From assembly GCA_023334545.1 (NCBI GenBank), contig JAADVB010000091.1, forward strand, positions 1 through 64,000: DNA of 64,000 nucleotides. The letters are read 5' to 3'. The notes under the pieces are model-generated. The model did no database searches, was not told where the DNA came from, and was given only the letters and a program-made list of their open reading frames with translations. The stretch comes from Salisapilia sapeloensis (Eukaryota; Oomycota; Peronosporomycetes; Peronosporales; Salisapiliaceae). Of the stretch, positions 45,878 to 57,248 are shown piece by piece; the stretch's first letter is position 1; every line of letters begins with the position of its first letter. The position numbers were made by a program, and so were the translations under genes.

Positions 45878-47564
45878 ATGAAGGCCTTTCGTTCGGTGGC
45901 CCAGCGAGTTGGCATGCATAAATGTAGTTTCATTAAGCCCCACGCTGCTGCATGTGGTCATGCAATATCAGGTAAAATGATGGACCATGGAAAGCGCATG
46001 TTTGGGTCGGATGGCATGGACGCCTTCCTCGAATTTGAGCGTGAGATGGCATTAAAACGCAAGAAAAAGGTATGTTGCCGTCTGTATATAATTGTCTACT
46101 ATATCTAACGGTGTGCCGAAGTAGGAAGGGTATACACCGAGTGGTCCAGTCCAAAAGCCTGAGAAGCCAAAGGACGAAGAATGCTGTGGCATGGACTGCC
46201 CCAACTGCGTGCTCCTAATCTATCAGGAAAAACTGTTGGAGTACGAGCTTAGTCAGATGGAAGGAGGTGGAGATGAGTCCGAGCAGGTGACATTACCTCC
46301 TCCAAAGTACAACGTCTCGCTCCTAGAACCGGATGAGTCGTTAACGAGAGAAGACCAAGTACAGATGCGTCTAAATGACCAAAGCTGCTTTGACGTCGTC
46401 GAGAACAAAGTCCTGAGCCGGGAACATGCAACTCGAACAGGCGAGGCAAGGTCAGTGCATCATCTAGAGCTAGCAATACGACCGGACCAGCAGGAATTTG
46501 TGACAGAAGACGCTGCCAACGCTGCTGTGTACGTGCCAAACGAGAAAGATCTCGTGGATCGAGTGCTCTCTCGTCTTCAAGTCGACGGTAGCAGGTACTA
46601 CAAAGCGTCTGTGATGGAGCATGAAGATGATCCTGTACGTAAAAGCAAGCAATGCGCCCCGACGCACCCATTTCTCGAAATAGGAAGCGTGCGAGACGCG
46701 CTTACATGGACGTTTGATTTATTCTCGACACCTCGATCGAGTTTCTTACGCCACTTGTCAGCGTACGCTACAGATCGTGATGAAGAGGCTGCGTTGAAAC
46801 AACCTCAAGCGAGTGAACGACTGCTGGAGGACATCGGACAAGAGTTCATGACCGTGGCGGATGTGTTCGACCAGTTCCCTTCCATCCACATAGACTTTCG
46901 CTCGTTCTTTCAATTGGCGCCATTGAACCCACCGAGGTACTACACTGTGTCTTCGTCTCGAAGGTTCAACCGAGATAGCGTCGCCATCACGTTCGGTCTA
47001 CGAGACGTTTTGCCAGTGCCGCGATGCTCCCACTACATGTCTAAGATGACACCTGGCGCCAGCAGTTTACGCGCGCAATTGTGCGAATCATCGTTTGTCT
47101 TTCCACGACAGGATCATCGGCCATTGATGATGGTCAGTGCTGGTACTGGCATTGCCCCCTTTCGTGCGTTTGTCCAAGACCTTCGATTTGAAGAATCAAG
47201 TCGCAAAGCTTACCTGTTTTATGGGTGCCGCGATCCGTCCGTAGATTTTCTGTACAGACGTGAGATGGAGCAAGCACGAGCGGACGGGATCCTCGACCGC
47301 CTGCAAGTAGAGTTTTCGGCCAATAGCCAGCGATACGTCCAGCACGGACTCGCAGAGAATTTGGCATTGGTCGCTAGACACATCCTAGAAGAGGAAGGCT
47401 ATGTGTATGTATGCGGGAGTCGGGTAATGGGGAAAGCGGTTAAGGACACGCTAGCCGATGCACTGCAAACGCAGTACCCATCTCGCTTTCCAACGCGGTC
47501 GACGGCCGATGCGACGCTCTCTGAACGTATCGCCAGCCACCAAATAGTCACAGAATTATGGTAA
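45878..47564 (+). CDS. Oxidoreductase-like domain fused to CPR-type FAD/NADPH reductase
   Basis: Two exons (45878-46069, 46125-47564; intron 55 nt) give 543 residues. A probable mitochondrial leader (MKAFRSVAQRVGMHK) precedes a cysteine box CCGMDCPNCV (C84, C85, C89, C92) followed by YQEKLLEYE, the oxidoreductase-like (PF09791) motif. Residues 130-543 resemble the ferredoxin-NADP/cytochrome P450 reductase module: FAD-binding RYYTVSSS (about 335-342), NADPH-binding SAGTGIAPF, LFYGCRDP and YVYVCGSRVMGKAV. No flavodoxin (FMN) domain is present, so the electron acceptor is unknown. An ATG at 45773 would extend the N-terminus by 35 residues. Confidence 0.82.
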
Positions 47565-47749
47565 TAAAAGCACAACTTTCCGACGTATTTTATGCGTCTC
47601 GTCCCAGAAAACGTAAACCTAACCCATCCGGAAGGCACCCCGACTCAGGGATGCCAGTTCGTACCGTCTCATACGTCCGCCTCATACTTGCCTTGACTAT
47701 GCTACCACGTTACAGACCGGCAGTCGACGTCATTTGCTTATTCGCGCTC

Positions 47750-48421
47750 ATGAGCACAATCCAGCGCCACAGCAGCTCCTTCGGGCAAAATGGAGGATGC
47801 GAAAGTAGTATCTCTTCCAAATGTTCCTCCCCGCTCGCAACCACCTACCCGACGCAGCCCACGTACCGCCGGACGTTCCGACCCTTGAAGAAGGGCGTGA
47901 CGTACGACCGCCATGGAGACGTCCTGAATTGTCGCTTCTGCGCCATCCTAAGCGCCCGCGCAGAAGACTTTTTATACGAAGACAAGGAAATCGCAGTCTT
48001 CCGACCACTCGCACCCGTCGCACCGTCTCATATCCTCGTCGTGCCCCGCTGTCACGTCCGGAACGTCAATCACTTGCAGCGAACGGACTTGGCACTCTTG
48101 TATCGCATGAAGACCGTCGCAGAGCGTGTGCTTGGCGAACAATTCGCTTCCTTAACGACATTAGAAGCATCCTCTTCCAGCACAGGTCCAGACACGACCG
48201 CCGCGACATGCAAATTCGCTTTCCACACACCTCCATTCAACAGCATCGATCACGTCCACATGCATGCTTTTCGAGTCGACGAGCAACCGTCAGTCGGGAC
48301 AATCGGAGCCATCAAGTTCCGAACGGCAACATGGTGGTGTCGGTCCTATGAAGAGATATTGCGTCGACTACAAGGCATGCATGACGCGACGACGCCGCAC
48401 TCGGACGATTCGAACCTCTAG
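47750..48421 (+). CDS. HIT (histidine triad) family protein
   Basis: From the ATG at 47750 the product is 223 residues. The HIT domain (about 60-195) shows CRFC, a lysine- and proline-rich strand, SHILVVPRCHVRNVNHL and the active triad HVHMHAF (about 168-174). HIT proteins hydrolyse nucleotide-phosphate conjugates through the middle histidine. Size and the N-terminal CxxC resemble HINT3-like members. The frame is open back to 47558, overlapping the previous gene; 47750 is the first ATG that gives a plausible short N-terminus, but 47699 is possible. It is convergent with the GCK kinase. Confidence 0.85.
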   Translation: MSTIQRHSSSFGQNGGCESSISSKCSSPLATTYPTQPTYRRTFRPLKKGVTYDRHGDVLNCRFCAILSARAEDFLYEDKEIAVFRPLAPVAPSHILVVPRCHVRNVNHLQRTDLALLYRMKTVAERVLGEQFASLTTLEASSSSTGPDTTAATCKFAFHTPPFNSIDHVHMHAFRVDEQPSVGTIGAIKFRTATWWCRSYEEILRRLQGMHDATTPHSDDSNL

Positions 48422-48492
48422 ACTGATATTTCTTATGCAGCCACTATATTTAAAATCAACCGCATGTACACAACCACTTGCTTTCGTCTTAT

Positions 48493-49867
48493 CTACGGGC
48501 TTTGCGTCGTCTCCACCAGTTTGTTCACAACTTTCGGCAGTAGCCCTCGGTGTTTCGACAGCACCTCCATCTGGAAGAGACAGTCGAGTAAAGCGCTTTC
48601 AATCTCTTCCTGTTCCTCCTCTTCTCTCGACGTCTCGAGCGCCTCCATCAACACCGTCATGACCGCAGGCTTCACCACGTCCTCAAACACGGCCGAGTCG
48701 TCTGCTTCATTCGACAGATTCGAGATAGACGCTTGGTTCGTATGGCTCACCTCCTGCACCGTCTCTTTTGGCTTGGTCGAGTTCAGTCGGATGGTGTCAA
48801 AGTCCCACTCGCTGTACGCTTGTGCATGCTTCGGCTGGACATTGCCTCGACCCATGGGCAGCGTATCGTCAGAGTTGTCGTTGGTCTTTTCTCCGCGAGA
48901 GGTCTCGCTTTCCAACGGCACTTGTGTATGCTCCAGCAACTCTCGCAAGACAGAAATGTCCTGCGCTGTCTGGATAAACGGATGCTCGAGCAACTCGACG
49001 GCAGAAGGTCGTTGCTGAGGGGCTTTCACGAGACACGTCGCGACAAAGTCTTTGAATTCACGCGAAAACTCACCGTCCAACGTCGGCGGATCGTTCGCAG
49101 GGATCATAAACAGCACTTTCATCGGGTGCGTATCCGAGTACGGCGGCTGGCCTTTGGCCATTTCGATTGCTGTGATGCCGAGAGACCAAATGTCTGCTTT
49201 GCTGTCGTAGTGCGCCTGCTTGATGACTTCTGGCGCCATCCAGAAGGGTGTGCCGACGACAGAGTTGCGCTTGGTCATCGTCTCCGTGAGCTGTCCCGTC
49301 ACGCCAAAGTCAGCGAGCTTGACGTGTCCGTCGCCACTGAGCAAGACGTTGGCTGCTTTGATGTCTCGATGGATCTTACGTTCCGAGTGGAGGTAGGCGA
49401 TACCTTCCAATAGTTCTTTAAGTATAATGGCAATATATCGTTCTTCCAACGGCCCGGACTTGATAGTGTCGAGGATCGATCCGCCAGCGAGAAACTCCAT
49501 GATGATCCTACATGCGGGCATTAGCCGTGGATAAAGTTGCGTAGGTGAGAGGCGTACCATAGTTTCGAGCCGACGATGAAGGAGCCCATGTATTTGGTCA
49601 GTTGATTGCAAGAGCATTGGGACAGCACGTTGATTTCCTGCGTGGACAAGTGCTTGTTAAGACGAGTAGGTACGAGATAGTTGCGTCGTGTCAACGCACC
49701 TGTTGGACGTCATCGATCTCATCTCCGGCGCTCTCCAAGTCGACAATTTTCACGGCACACACTTCGTCCGTCCTCGTGTCAATCGCACGAAAGACGTCTC
49801 CGAAGGCGCCGCCACCAATCTGTTCTTGCAGCTCATAGTGCGACTTGAAATCTGCACCTCCACTCAT
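48493..49867 (-). CDS. STE20/GCK-III-like Ser/Thr kinase
   Basis: Three exons (49700-49867, 49558-49637, 48493-49507; introns 62 and 50 nt) give 420 residues. The kinase domain starts at the N-terminus: [53 protein letters not shown] and the STE20 signature [11 protein letters not shown]. The N-terminal kinase with a C-terminal regulatory tail fits the germinal-centre kinases (MST3/MST4/YSK1 group). The tail (about 270-420) is acidic with a helical end, and ends VETTQSP. Such kinases control cytoskeleton and polarity. The stop is 71 bp from the convergent HIT gene. Confidence 0.95.
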
Positions 49868-50511
49868 TCTTGTGTACGTTGGAAGCGCGTGGTATCTACT
49901 ATCGCAAGTAACTCGAGTCGCAAAGGAAGGCAGTTGCTATCTCTTTCGTTGCTCTGTGCGCCTAGAACTGCGCTGCTGTGCTTGTGACGCTTCTAATCGG
50001 CGAACTTTCCACTTTGATGGTTTGGTGCGTGAAAATTTCAGACTTGTCAAAAATGGAGGACGTTTGCCAATATGTGGCTGCGGGCGGGAGGAGGCACAAA
50101 AGTCTGCTGTCCCGTCCACGTGGTGGCAACCGACAGGATCCTAATACATACTAGAGATCCGATACAAGACCTACACGTCTCGACGTAAACGTTGGGACAT
50201 GCCGCCAAGAGAGCGACGGATAGACCCCCTGTTTTGGCATTCCAGAAAACCTACCGGACGGCTGGATCGCACTTGTTTACATCCTGCCCGCACGGACTCT
50301 CGAGATAGAAGATAGTTCAATGCAACTAGGTTGCTTCGTCCCTTCTTCCGATCCTAGATCCGCACTGTGGAGACGAATTACGACCTTATAGAGATCAGAC
50401 CTATCGGAGAGATCATTTCAGCGCACGACGCCGCAAGATACCGTGCGGCCTAATTTACAATTGCGGGACTGGTAGATTTAGTGAACCCATCATTTTGACA
50501 CGCCAATCGAC
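49868..50511. promoter_or_regulatory. 0.64 kb divergent intergenic region, GCK kinase and HAT1
   Basis: Bidirectional promoter space between the kinase (-) and HAT1 (+). Short frames only. No tRNA, repeat or specific regulatory motif recognised. Confidence 0.5.
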
Positions 50512-52030
50512 ATGACGTCCATCGCACATGACAAACCGGCGCCAAGTGGCGAGCCACCAGCAAAACGCGTTCGATTCGCAGCGGTGCAGTCTTCCAATGA
50601 TGCCGTGCATCTTGCATTCGGTATAAACTCGCCTTTATATTTTAAAGATCGCTGCACAGGGCTAAAACTCTCTTCCAATGGATGCAGCTGGTGACGCAGC
50701 CCAGGTTACTGGCAACGACAAGCCAATTTACTTTTCTCCAAAATTTACGTACCATGCCTTCGGAACGGACGAACAGGTGGAAGGCTATGAAGGTCTCTCT
50801 ATCTCCATCATCTTTAGCAATTATGATTTTAAAGCTTTCGTCGCCATCGAATACGACGACAAGGAACCAACGTATCTGTGTTTTCGATTACTACACATAT
50901 ATCCAGTCTAATCGATACTGCCATAGCGCCATGGATTTGATAGACAAGTTAAAACTTTCGTTACCACCTCGATTCACCGCTGACAAGGATGAATTTCAAG
51001 CCTGGGTCTCCGAATCCAAAGCCTCCTTCGCCGTCCCTGGATCCCTCCTCACTTCGTACGATAGAGAAGTAAGTGACGAGCAACGCCACTTTGAAATCTA
51101 CGAATGCCACGTTGAAGATAACGAGCAAGCTCAAGCTTTGCTTGAAAACGCCCAAACGACTGCGCTATGGTTCATTGAAGGTAGGTAGAAATTATCAGCA
51201 TTTCATTACGTTCTGCAACTAAATATATCGCTGTAGGAGCGGATGCTGTGGATGTACAAGATCGTCGATGGGTCCTGTACATTATTTACGAGCGGCCGTC
51301 GAATGATCCAGAGACGTACATCCCAGTGGGCTATGTGACGCTCTTCAAGTTTGCCAAGCCATCGTCTCAGTCGCCTTTTGGTCAAGTAGAAATCCATCGG
51401 ATCTGCCAAGTACTCATCTACCCACCATATCAGCGCCAAGGTCACTGTGAAACCCTAGTGAACTTCTTGTGTGAGAAAGCTTGTGCGAACGAACGTGTTA
51501 GTGAAGTGACAGTGGAAGATCCTGTGCCAGGTTTCTCTGCCGTATGACTCTATTATTTGATTCCTCGATCTCATCTAACTAAATTGCACACTAGGTTCGA
51601 GACCTAGTGGATGCAAAGCGTTGTATCGAGCATAAATTTTTTTCCGTTGCTCCAAAAGACACCACGGCGGACACAAAAACTGGATTCGGAACCAATGCAC
51701 TATCGAATGCCGACATCCAAGCCGTCCAACAGGTATATACAAAAGATATTAACTCATTGATGATTCCGCTGAGTACATTGCTAGACTTTGAAGATAACAA
51801 GAGGACAAGTTCGACGATGCTACGAACTCTTCAAGCTCCGACTAATTGATAGGACCGACCAGGACGTGATGAAAAAGTTTCGGTTGGAAGTAAAGAAGCG
51901 GTTATTTAAGGAGAATCAAGAAGAACTGGACGGTATGGGCAGTGCCGACCGTCGGAAAGCGTTTTTAGAAGCCGAGTACCAGCAGCTCGAGCAACAGTAC
52001 GACGCGCTGCTCCTGAAGATTGCCCTTTGA
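50512..52030 (+). CDS. HAT1: Histone acetyltransferase type B catalytic subunit
   Basis: Six exons (50512-50620, 50688-50871, 50927-51180, 51237-51541, 51595-51732, 51785-52030; introns 52-67 nt) give 411 residues. HAT1 acetylates newly made histone H4 on K5/K12 before chromatin assembly. Landmarks in order: KFTYHAFG and GYEGLSISI, SLPPRF, ALWFIEGAD, RWVLYIIYE, GYVTLFKF, the acetyl-CoA loop VLIYPPYQRQGHCE, the catalytic region VTVEDP, and C-terminal helices RRCYELFKLRLI and VKKRLF. The final helical part is the usual HAT1 C-terminus. The N-terminus carries a basic KRVRF that could be a nuclear signal. Confidence 0.94.
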
Positions 52031-52499
52031 ATTGTATCCAATGACAGCACCTGATGTTGAATATCTACCAATCACGTTTGCCTATTTGACAGCCACTCGA
52101 TCCTCGTCTCCATTTCTGATGCTCATAATTCAATCGGAAGCTCAGCGAGGAAGTCGTCGTAAACTAGTGTTTTGTGTGTATGTCTCCGTAGGAACAAAAG
52201 TGCTGCTGGCCAACCTAGCCTTGGGCCTGACGCAGTCGGACTACGGAATAGCGATATGGGCTTCATCACCCGGCGTACTAATTCCAAGTGTGATCTTTCT
52301 TCATAGTCACTTCTTGACCTGTCTAAACGCTACATCTTGTAAAGATAAACAAATACAGTACAGTACCACAGTTGGATTGAAATTTGATGGCTTTTTCGAC
52401 TCTATAAAAAATTTCGTTCCTCTTGATCTATGTATGGGTGACTAGCCGCACTTGACAGACGTGCTCTGATCGTCATTTGGTAAATCACCTCCGGCCTGC
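52031..52499. other. 0.47 kb spacer between HAT1 and the potassium channel
   Basis: A plus-strand frame of 141 codons (52020-52445) overlaps the HAT1 stop and shows no domain; I do not call it. The sequence probably contains the HAT1 3' end and the channel promoter. Confidence 0.5.
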
Positions 52500-55400
52500 A
52501 TGAGCAAGATCTGCGTCAGTCCGTACGAGGCACAAGTGGGAGTCGGTCATGAGGACACGCCTCTCTGCATAGCAAGTTGGGCCCACACAGAGGACCAAGT
52601 GCTGTATGCTGTCTACGGCTTTGCCGGCCTCCTCTTCCTTTCTATCGTCTGGACACTCCTCTCCCGACTCCAGAAAAAGTCGCTGCGTCGAGATGAGATC
52701 GGATTCTCGCTAACATACCGCCGATGGGCACAGACATCTCGTGCCGCTGCTATCATTGTACTTTTATTTCGTTCAAACACTTTGTATCATAAGTTCACGT
52801 CGTGAGCATGTAGAGTCGTCCGCTGCAGCTGGCCGTATCATGCTGTATCTTTGGCATCACAGCAGCCCGATGCTCGACGTACACAGTCGACACCATTCGA
52901 TATCACTTTGTCACGTTCTTTTACGCCCTCTCTCTCCTCGACGATGGCGTCCGATTCCTTGGCTCTCGTTACAAAATCCTCTACTGCTTCGACCCGTTGA
53001 CCTTGGTGGAGATCCTAAGCATTGCGTCTCACCTTGAAGTAGCCTACGGTCCCACTCACGTCGTGAATGGTGTTGAGAGTCGTACGTGGCTAGACTTTTC
53101 CGTCATGCGTCCAATCTTCATCTTTCGAGCGTTTGTCGAAATGGAGAGTCGAGTAGCTCGATCCTCTAAAGGCTGGATGATGGCACGTCTAGCCATGCGT
53201 ATTATCCTACTTATCATGGCTGGTGCGACAATTATCTTTTTTGTCGAAACGCTGGGGGAGATGCCGTACTTTGAAGACAATGGCTTTGCCCATCTGTACG
53301 CTTGTGACAATGGGACTGTGACCAAGCAGAGTGGAAATGATTGTAGCGACGAGACGTGGTCCGTCAGCTTTGCCTTTTACTTTATTATCGTGACACTCAG
53401 CACCGTCGGATACGGAGACAACTCTCCTTCGACCGTCATCAGTCGTCTGCTCATCATCGTCTTCATCGTCATGGGCATCATTCTCTTTTCCATGGAAGTC
53501 GAGACGCTCGTGGGACTGTACAACCTTCGGCAGGTGGGCAACCCGCCGTACAAGGTCAAGCCTGAACGCAGTCACGTCGTTCTCATGGGCAATCCATCGT
53601 TCTCTCAGCTCCTGTCCATCTTACGAGAACTCTTTCATGAAGATCATGTGCATGATGCAGGTGGAGCAGATCGTTTCCATGCCGTCGTCCTAGGTGAACG
53701 CAAGTCGAAATTCACAGACGGACTCATCGATCGGATACAGACGGATCCGGTCTTTGCTGCGAGAGTCACGTACGTCGCTGGAAGTGCCACGAACTCGGAC
53801 GATCTAGACCGAGCTCATGTGCGAGACGCGGACGCCGTGATGGTGTTCCCTGATAAGCTAGCAGAGGACGCAGAGAGTGAAGACGCACGGAACATTATGC
53901 GTGTGCTAGCGACACGTCGACATTGTGGACCAAAGATGCGTGTACTTGTCATGGTTCTTCGAGCTGAGAACGCTAGGCACATGCTGGCTGGAGGTGTTGA
54001 CCGGGACGATATCATCTGTGACAACGTGATGAAGATGGGTGCCTTGGCCCAAAGCGCCGTTGCACCAGGTACATCCACGATGCTGGCGAATCTAGCATCC
54101 AGTCTCTCAGTCGGTACGAACGACGTGGGGCATGCAAAGAAAGGAAAGCTATTGAGTCTAAAGAGCAAGGAGCATGCGATGAGTATCGAGCGTCCGACTG
54201 TTGCATCCAGCACGGCTTCGAACGCACGAGACTGGAAGAACGAGTACTATGCCGGTGCGAGTAAAGAGATGTACTTGATCCAGCTCTCGAGCAAGTACGC
54301 CGGCGTCACATTCGCACAGGCTTCTGCGCGTATTCTAAAAGACACGAATGGAGGTGTCGTCCTCGTTGCCGTGGAAGTATTGCTACCGGATGGAGAGCCT
54401 CGCGTTCTCTTGAACCCAGGACAAAGTCTCGTTGTGAGCGAGTGGATGCAGTGCTACGTCGTTGCAGATGACATCGAGCACGTCCTACAGCACGGTGTCT
54501 GTGTGAGTGACCATCAACAAGTCTTTTCAGACGATATGGTGCAGCCTAAAGTGGATGCATCGTCTCCTCAGAGCATGCAAGACGAGGACGAACGAGAAGT
54601 GACGACCAAGTATGCTGCTATGACCAGTCCGTCCGTCGGGAACCGCAGTCCGGCACTACGCAGTCAGTCAACGACGCAAGCAAGGGATAGGGCGAAAGGC
54701 AGTGCGATCGCCAATTCGCTTCAGACCATTGCACAGAACTTGGCACCGACGCACGCCGAGATTCCATACGATTCGGTGATGCACAGCATGATGCAAGGTC
54801 GGTCTCGAGGTGTCAGTGTGAACATCCCGTCGTGTCAGAACAGAGAACCGTCGCTCGATCCGCCACCTCTGGAGGTTTTGTTGAATAAAGATCATATTGT
54901 CGTCTGCTCCTTCTTGGGAGATGAAGCACTTTCAAGTCTCCAGTGGCTTCTACTGCCGCTACGAGGTGCCTACGCTGAGAAGCATCCTCCCGTGACGATT
55001 TTAGACGCGACGGAGCCCAGTACAAACCTCATTAATACCTTGGGTGTCTACAAGGACGTCTTCTACGTCAAGGGCAGTCCACTCATCTACAGCGACTTGC
55101 AGCGTGCTGGTGCAAAAGCTGCGAATGCAGTGGTGGTGTTGGGCAGACGTGCGAGTGGACGGAAGAGTGAGGAGATGGGGGAGGCGTGGAGTAAACTCCA
55201 GTCGAGCATCGGTGACTCTGAAGCTGTGTTTGCCACGATGCTCGTGGAGCTCAAGATGGACTTTACACGCATCTTTACCATCACGGAGCTGGCGGACGAG
55301 GCAAACTCGAGGTTCCTAGGTATGAGTTTCCAGCTCAAGAGTCTGCATGTGCAGCAGGTACAGGATAATCTCGGTGGTGTCGACGTCGGGTACGCTGCGA

Positions 55401-55993
55401 TGGAGCTAGACACGCTCCGCCCACGGAGCTTTTGGGACCAAATGCTATCCAACAATCAGTCATCAGAAGGTGCTGATCAGGCCATCTACGGTCTCCCGCT
55501 CTACATGTCCGGGAGGTTGCTGCATCCAGAGTTTTGTGAAAGTCTTTTGATTCAAACGTTCTACAATCCCTCGATCCATAAGATCATGCGACAGCTCGTG
55601 GGTGGACCGAGGTGCACTGGTGTTTTCCACAGCTTCAACGTCCCGACGCATCTCAAGGGCGGATGCACGTACGGCGACGTTTTTGATGCGTTTGCACTGT
55701 CGAGGTACTCTGGTGTGTGCATTGGCGTATATCGGATATCGACGCAAGTGCTCGGTGGAGGCCACGCTGTCAAGCTACCGATCATCATCACGGCGCCGAC
55801 GAGAGACTTTTACATTACGGACGATGATAAACTCTTTGTCCTCATTGGCGTTCATACGATCCAACGTGCTGCGAGGCGCATTCAAGGCATGTATTGGAAG
55901 ATGAAGAAGGGTCGTGGCAAAGCGACAGCAGGTGCGACGTCGTCTGGTCCGAGCAAAGTGAAATCTTTTATAAAGAGCGCGACGCTCATGTAA
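52500..55993 (+). CDS. BK/Slo-like calcium-activated potassium channel
   Basis: Two exons (52500-52757, 52814-55993; intron 56 nt) give 1145 residues. Six or seven membrane segments occupy the first 320: LYAVYGFAGLLFLSIVWTLL in exon 1, an Arg-containing S4-like segment (MRPIFIFRAFVEMESRVAR), and the pore with selectivity filter TVGYGD (about 283-288). Two RCK gating modules follow, starting HVVLMGNPSFSQLL (about 340) and IVVCSFLGDEALSSL (about 780). The C-terminus carries an IQ-like motif IQRAARRIQGMYWKMKK. Size, pore and two RCK domains fit BK/Slo channels opened by calcium and voltage. It is convergent with the methyltransferase, 34 bp apart. Confidence 0.93.
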
Positions 55994-56027
55994 ACGATAA
56001 GGCATGTGCCTTAGACTAAACATTTCG

Positions 56028-57107
56028 TTACTTTCTATACGCTTTTGCCCTTTTGTCATTCGCTTGTTGTCGCTTGCGTTTCTTGGATGGCTTCTGCTGT
56101 GGGTGGGAGTGTGGCTGCAGGAGCTCATAGATTTCTTCCAGCATCTCAGCTGTCACTTTTACTAGCTTTGGATGGTCTGTTGTATTCCTTCGTCCTTTTG
56201 GAATGAAGATAAAGGTCTGGGAGTCCCAAATGGGAAACGACTTCTTGTCCAGCACCTTCTTGTTCGAATACCCAGGGTACATGCATCGGTCGAAGACCAC
56301 GCTTTGGTGCAAGTCTAGGCCGCCTTCATCCGCAAGTGACTCAATGCCCCAGTGTTGGAATGGAGGTTTGGTCTTGTGGGTAATATGCAGTTGTCCTTGG
56401 TCCGTCAGAATGTTTTGGAGCGTAGACTTGAATCCGTAATTGCTGAAAAAGTCTCGAAGGAGCTGCTTGTTTGTCTCCATCTCCTGGTTCTGACCGTCTG
56501 CGCCACGAGGCATACGAATGCAGGGGAAGTTCCAAATCACGCGGTCGACAGGACCAAAGGACTTTAAGTGATCAGAATTCGTCGCGTCCGTGTCGTGTGC
56601 GACTCGTACATTTTCCAGTGCACGTAATTCCTCCAATATCTGGCCAGCGTCTGGGTACGTATTCAGCACGGACTCTTGACTTTCATGTGAAGTTGCAATA
56701 ACTTCGACCCCATGCGGAGCTAAAGCACGAGCCAATGCTAGGCTATATGAAAAGTTTCCATCTCCAAGTGTCAGTACTCGCTTAATCCTAGAAGCGTCAT
56801 AGAGACCAATGACACCGTCAGCAGACCCTGATGCAGGTAGCTTACTACCGCTATTCGTTTGTGTATGGGAAATGTGACGAGGACAGCACTCGGGTCGTTG
56901 ATTTGGAAGCAGCCCAGGACGCGAATGCACCACAAGTTTGTAGGCACAAGGTCGGCACTGGTGTTTTATAGCACACTCCAGAGTGGACGGATGTACATAA
57001 AGTTTATCTAGAAACCTAGTTATGATATCTTGGCCTTTTCCATCCTCCTTGGTATCGATTAAGCCTTCCTTATCAGCCATGCTACGACTTGACCGTTTTG
57101 TGTCCAA
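56028..57107 (-). CDS. BMT5-like Rossmann methyltransferase
   Basis: Intronless, 359 residues. The BMT5-like domain (formerly DUF2431; about 108-300) shows VLTLGDGNFSYSLALA as the SAM-binding loop, then VDRVIWNFPC, NKQLLRDFFSNY and GQLHITHKTKPPF. The yeast relative methylates uridine N3 in 25S rRNA. An N-terminal cysteine/histidine cluster (C45, C51, C54, C74, C75, H78) may bind zinc and is not standard for the family. The C-terminus is very basic (KKRKRQQ), suitable for the nucleolus. Met10 (57080) is a second possible start. Confidence 0.87.
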   Translation of the reverse strand: MDTKRSSRSMADKEGLIDTKEDGKGQDIITRFLDKLYVHPSTLECAIKHQCRPCAYKLVVHSRPGLLPNQRPECCPRHISHTQTNSGSKLPASGSADGVIGLYDASRIKRVLTLGDGNFSYSLALARALAPHGVEVIATSHESQESVLNTYPDAGQILEELRALENVRVAHDTDATNSDHLKSFGPVDRVIWNFPCIRMPRGADGQNQEMETNKQLLRDFFSNYGFKSTLQNILTDQGQLHITHKTKPPFQHWGIESLADEGGLDLHQSVVFDRCMYPGYSNKKVLDKKSFPIWDSQTFIFIPKGRRNTTDHPKLVKVTAEMLEEIYELLQPHSHPQQKPSKKRKRQQANDKRAKAYRK

Positions 57108-57248
57108 TTACGTTGTCAATGCATGTAATAATAAAGAACATAGGCAAGTGTCCGTATTTTTCCAAGAATTTGTCTTTCGTTATCTTTCGCTTTGGCTCGA
57201 GGTTTCTGATACCCCTTCCATGCCAAGTAGATACTTGGATATCCCAAC

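Noticed and set aside
52020-52445. 141-codon frame between HAT1 and the channel
   Set aside because: It overlaps the HAT1 stop codon, has no domain and lacks a plausible start context.
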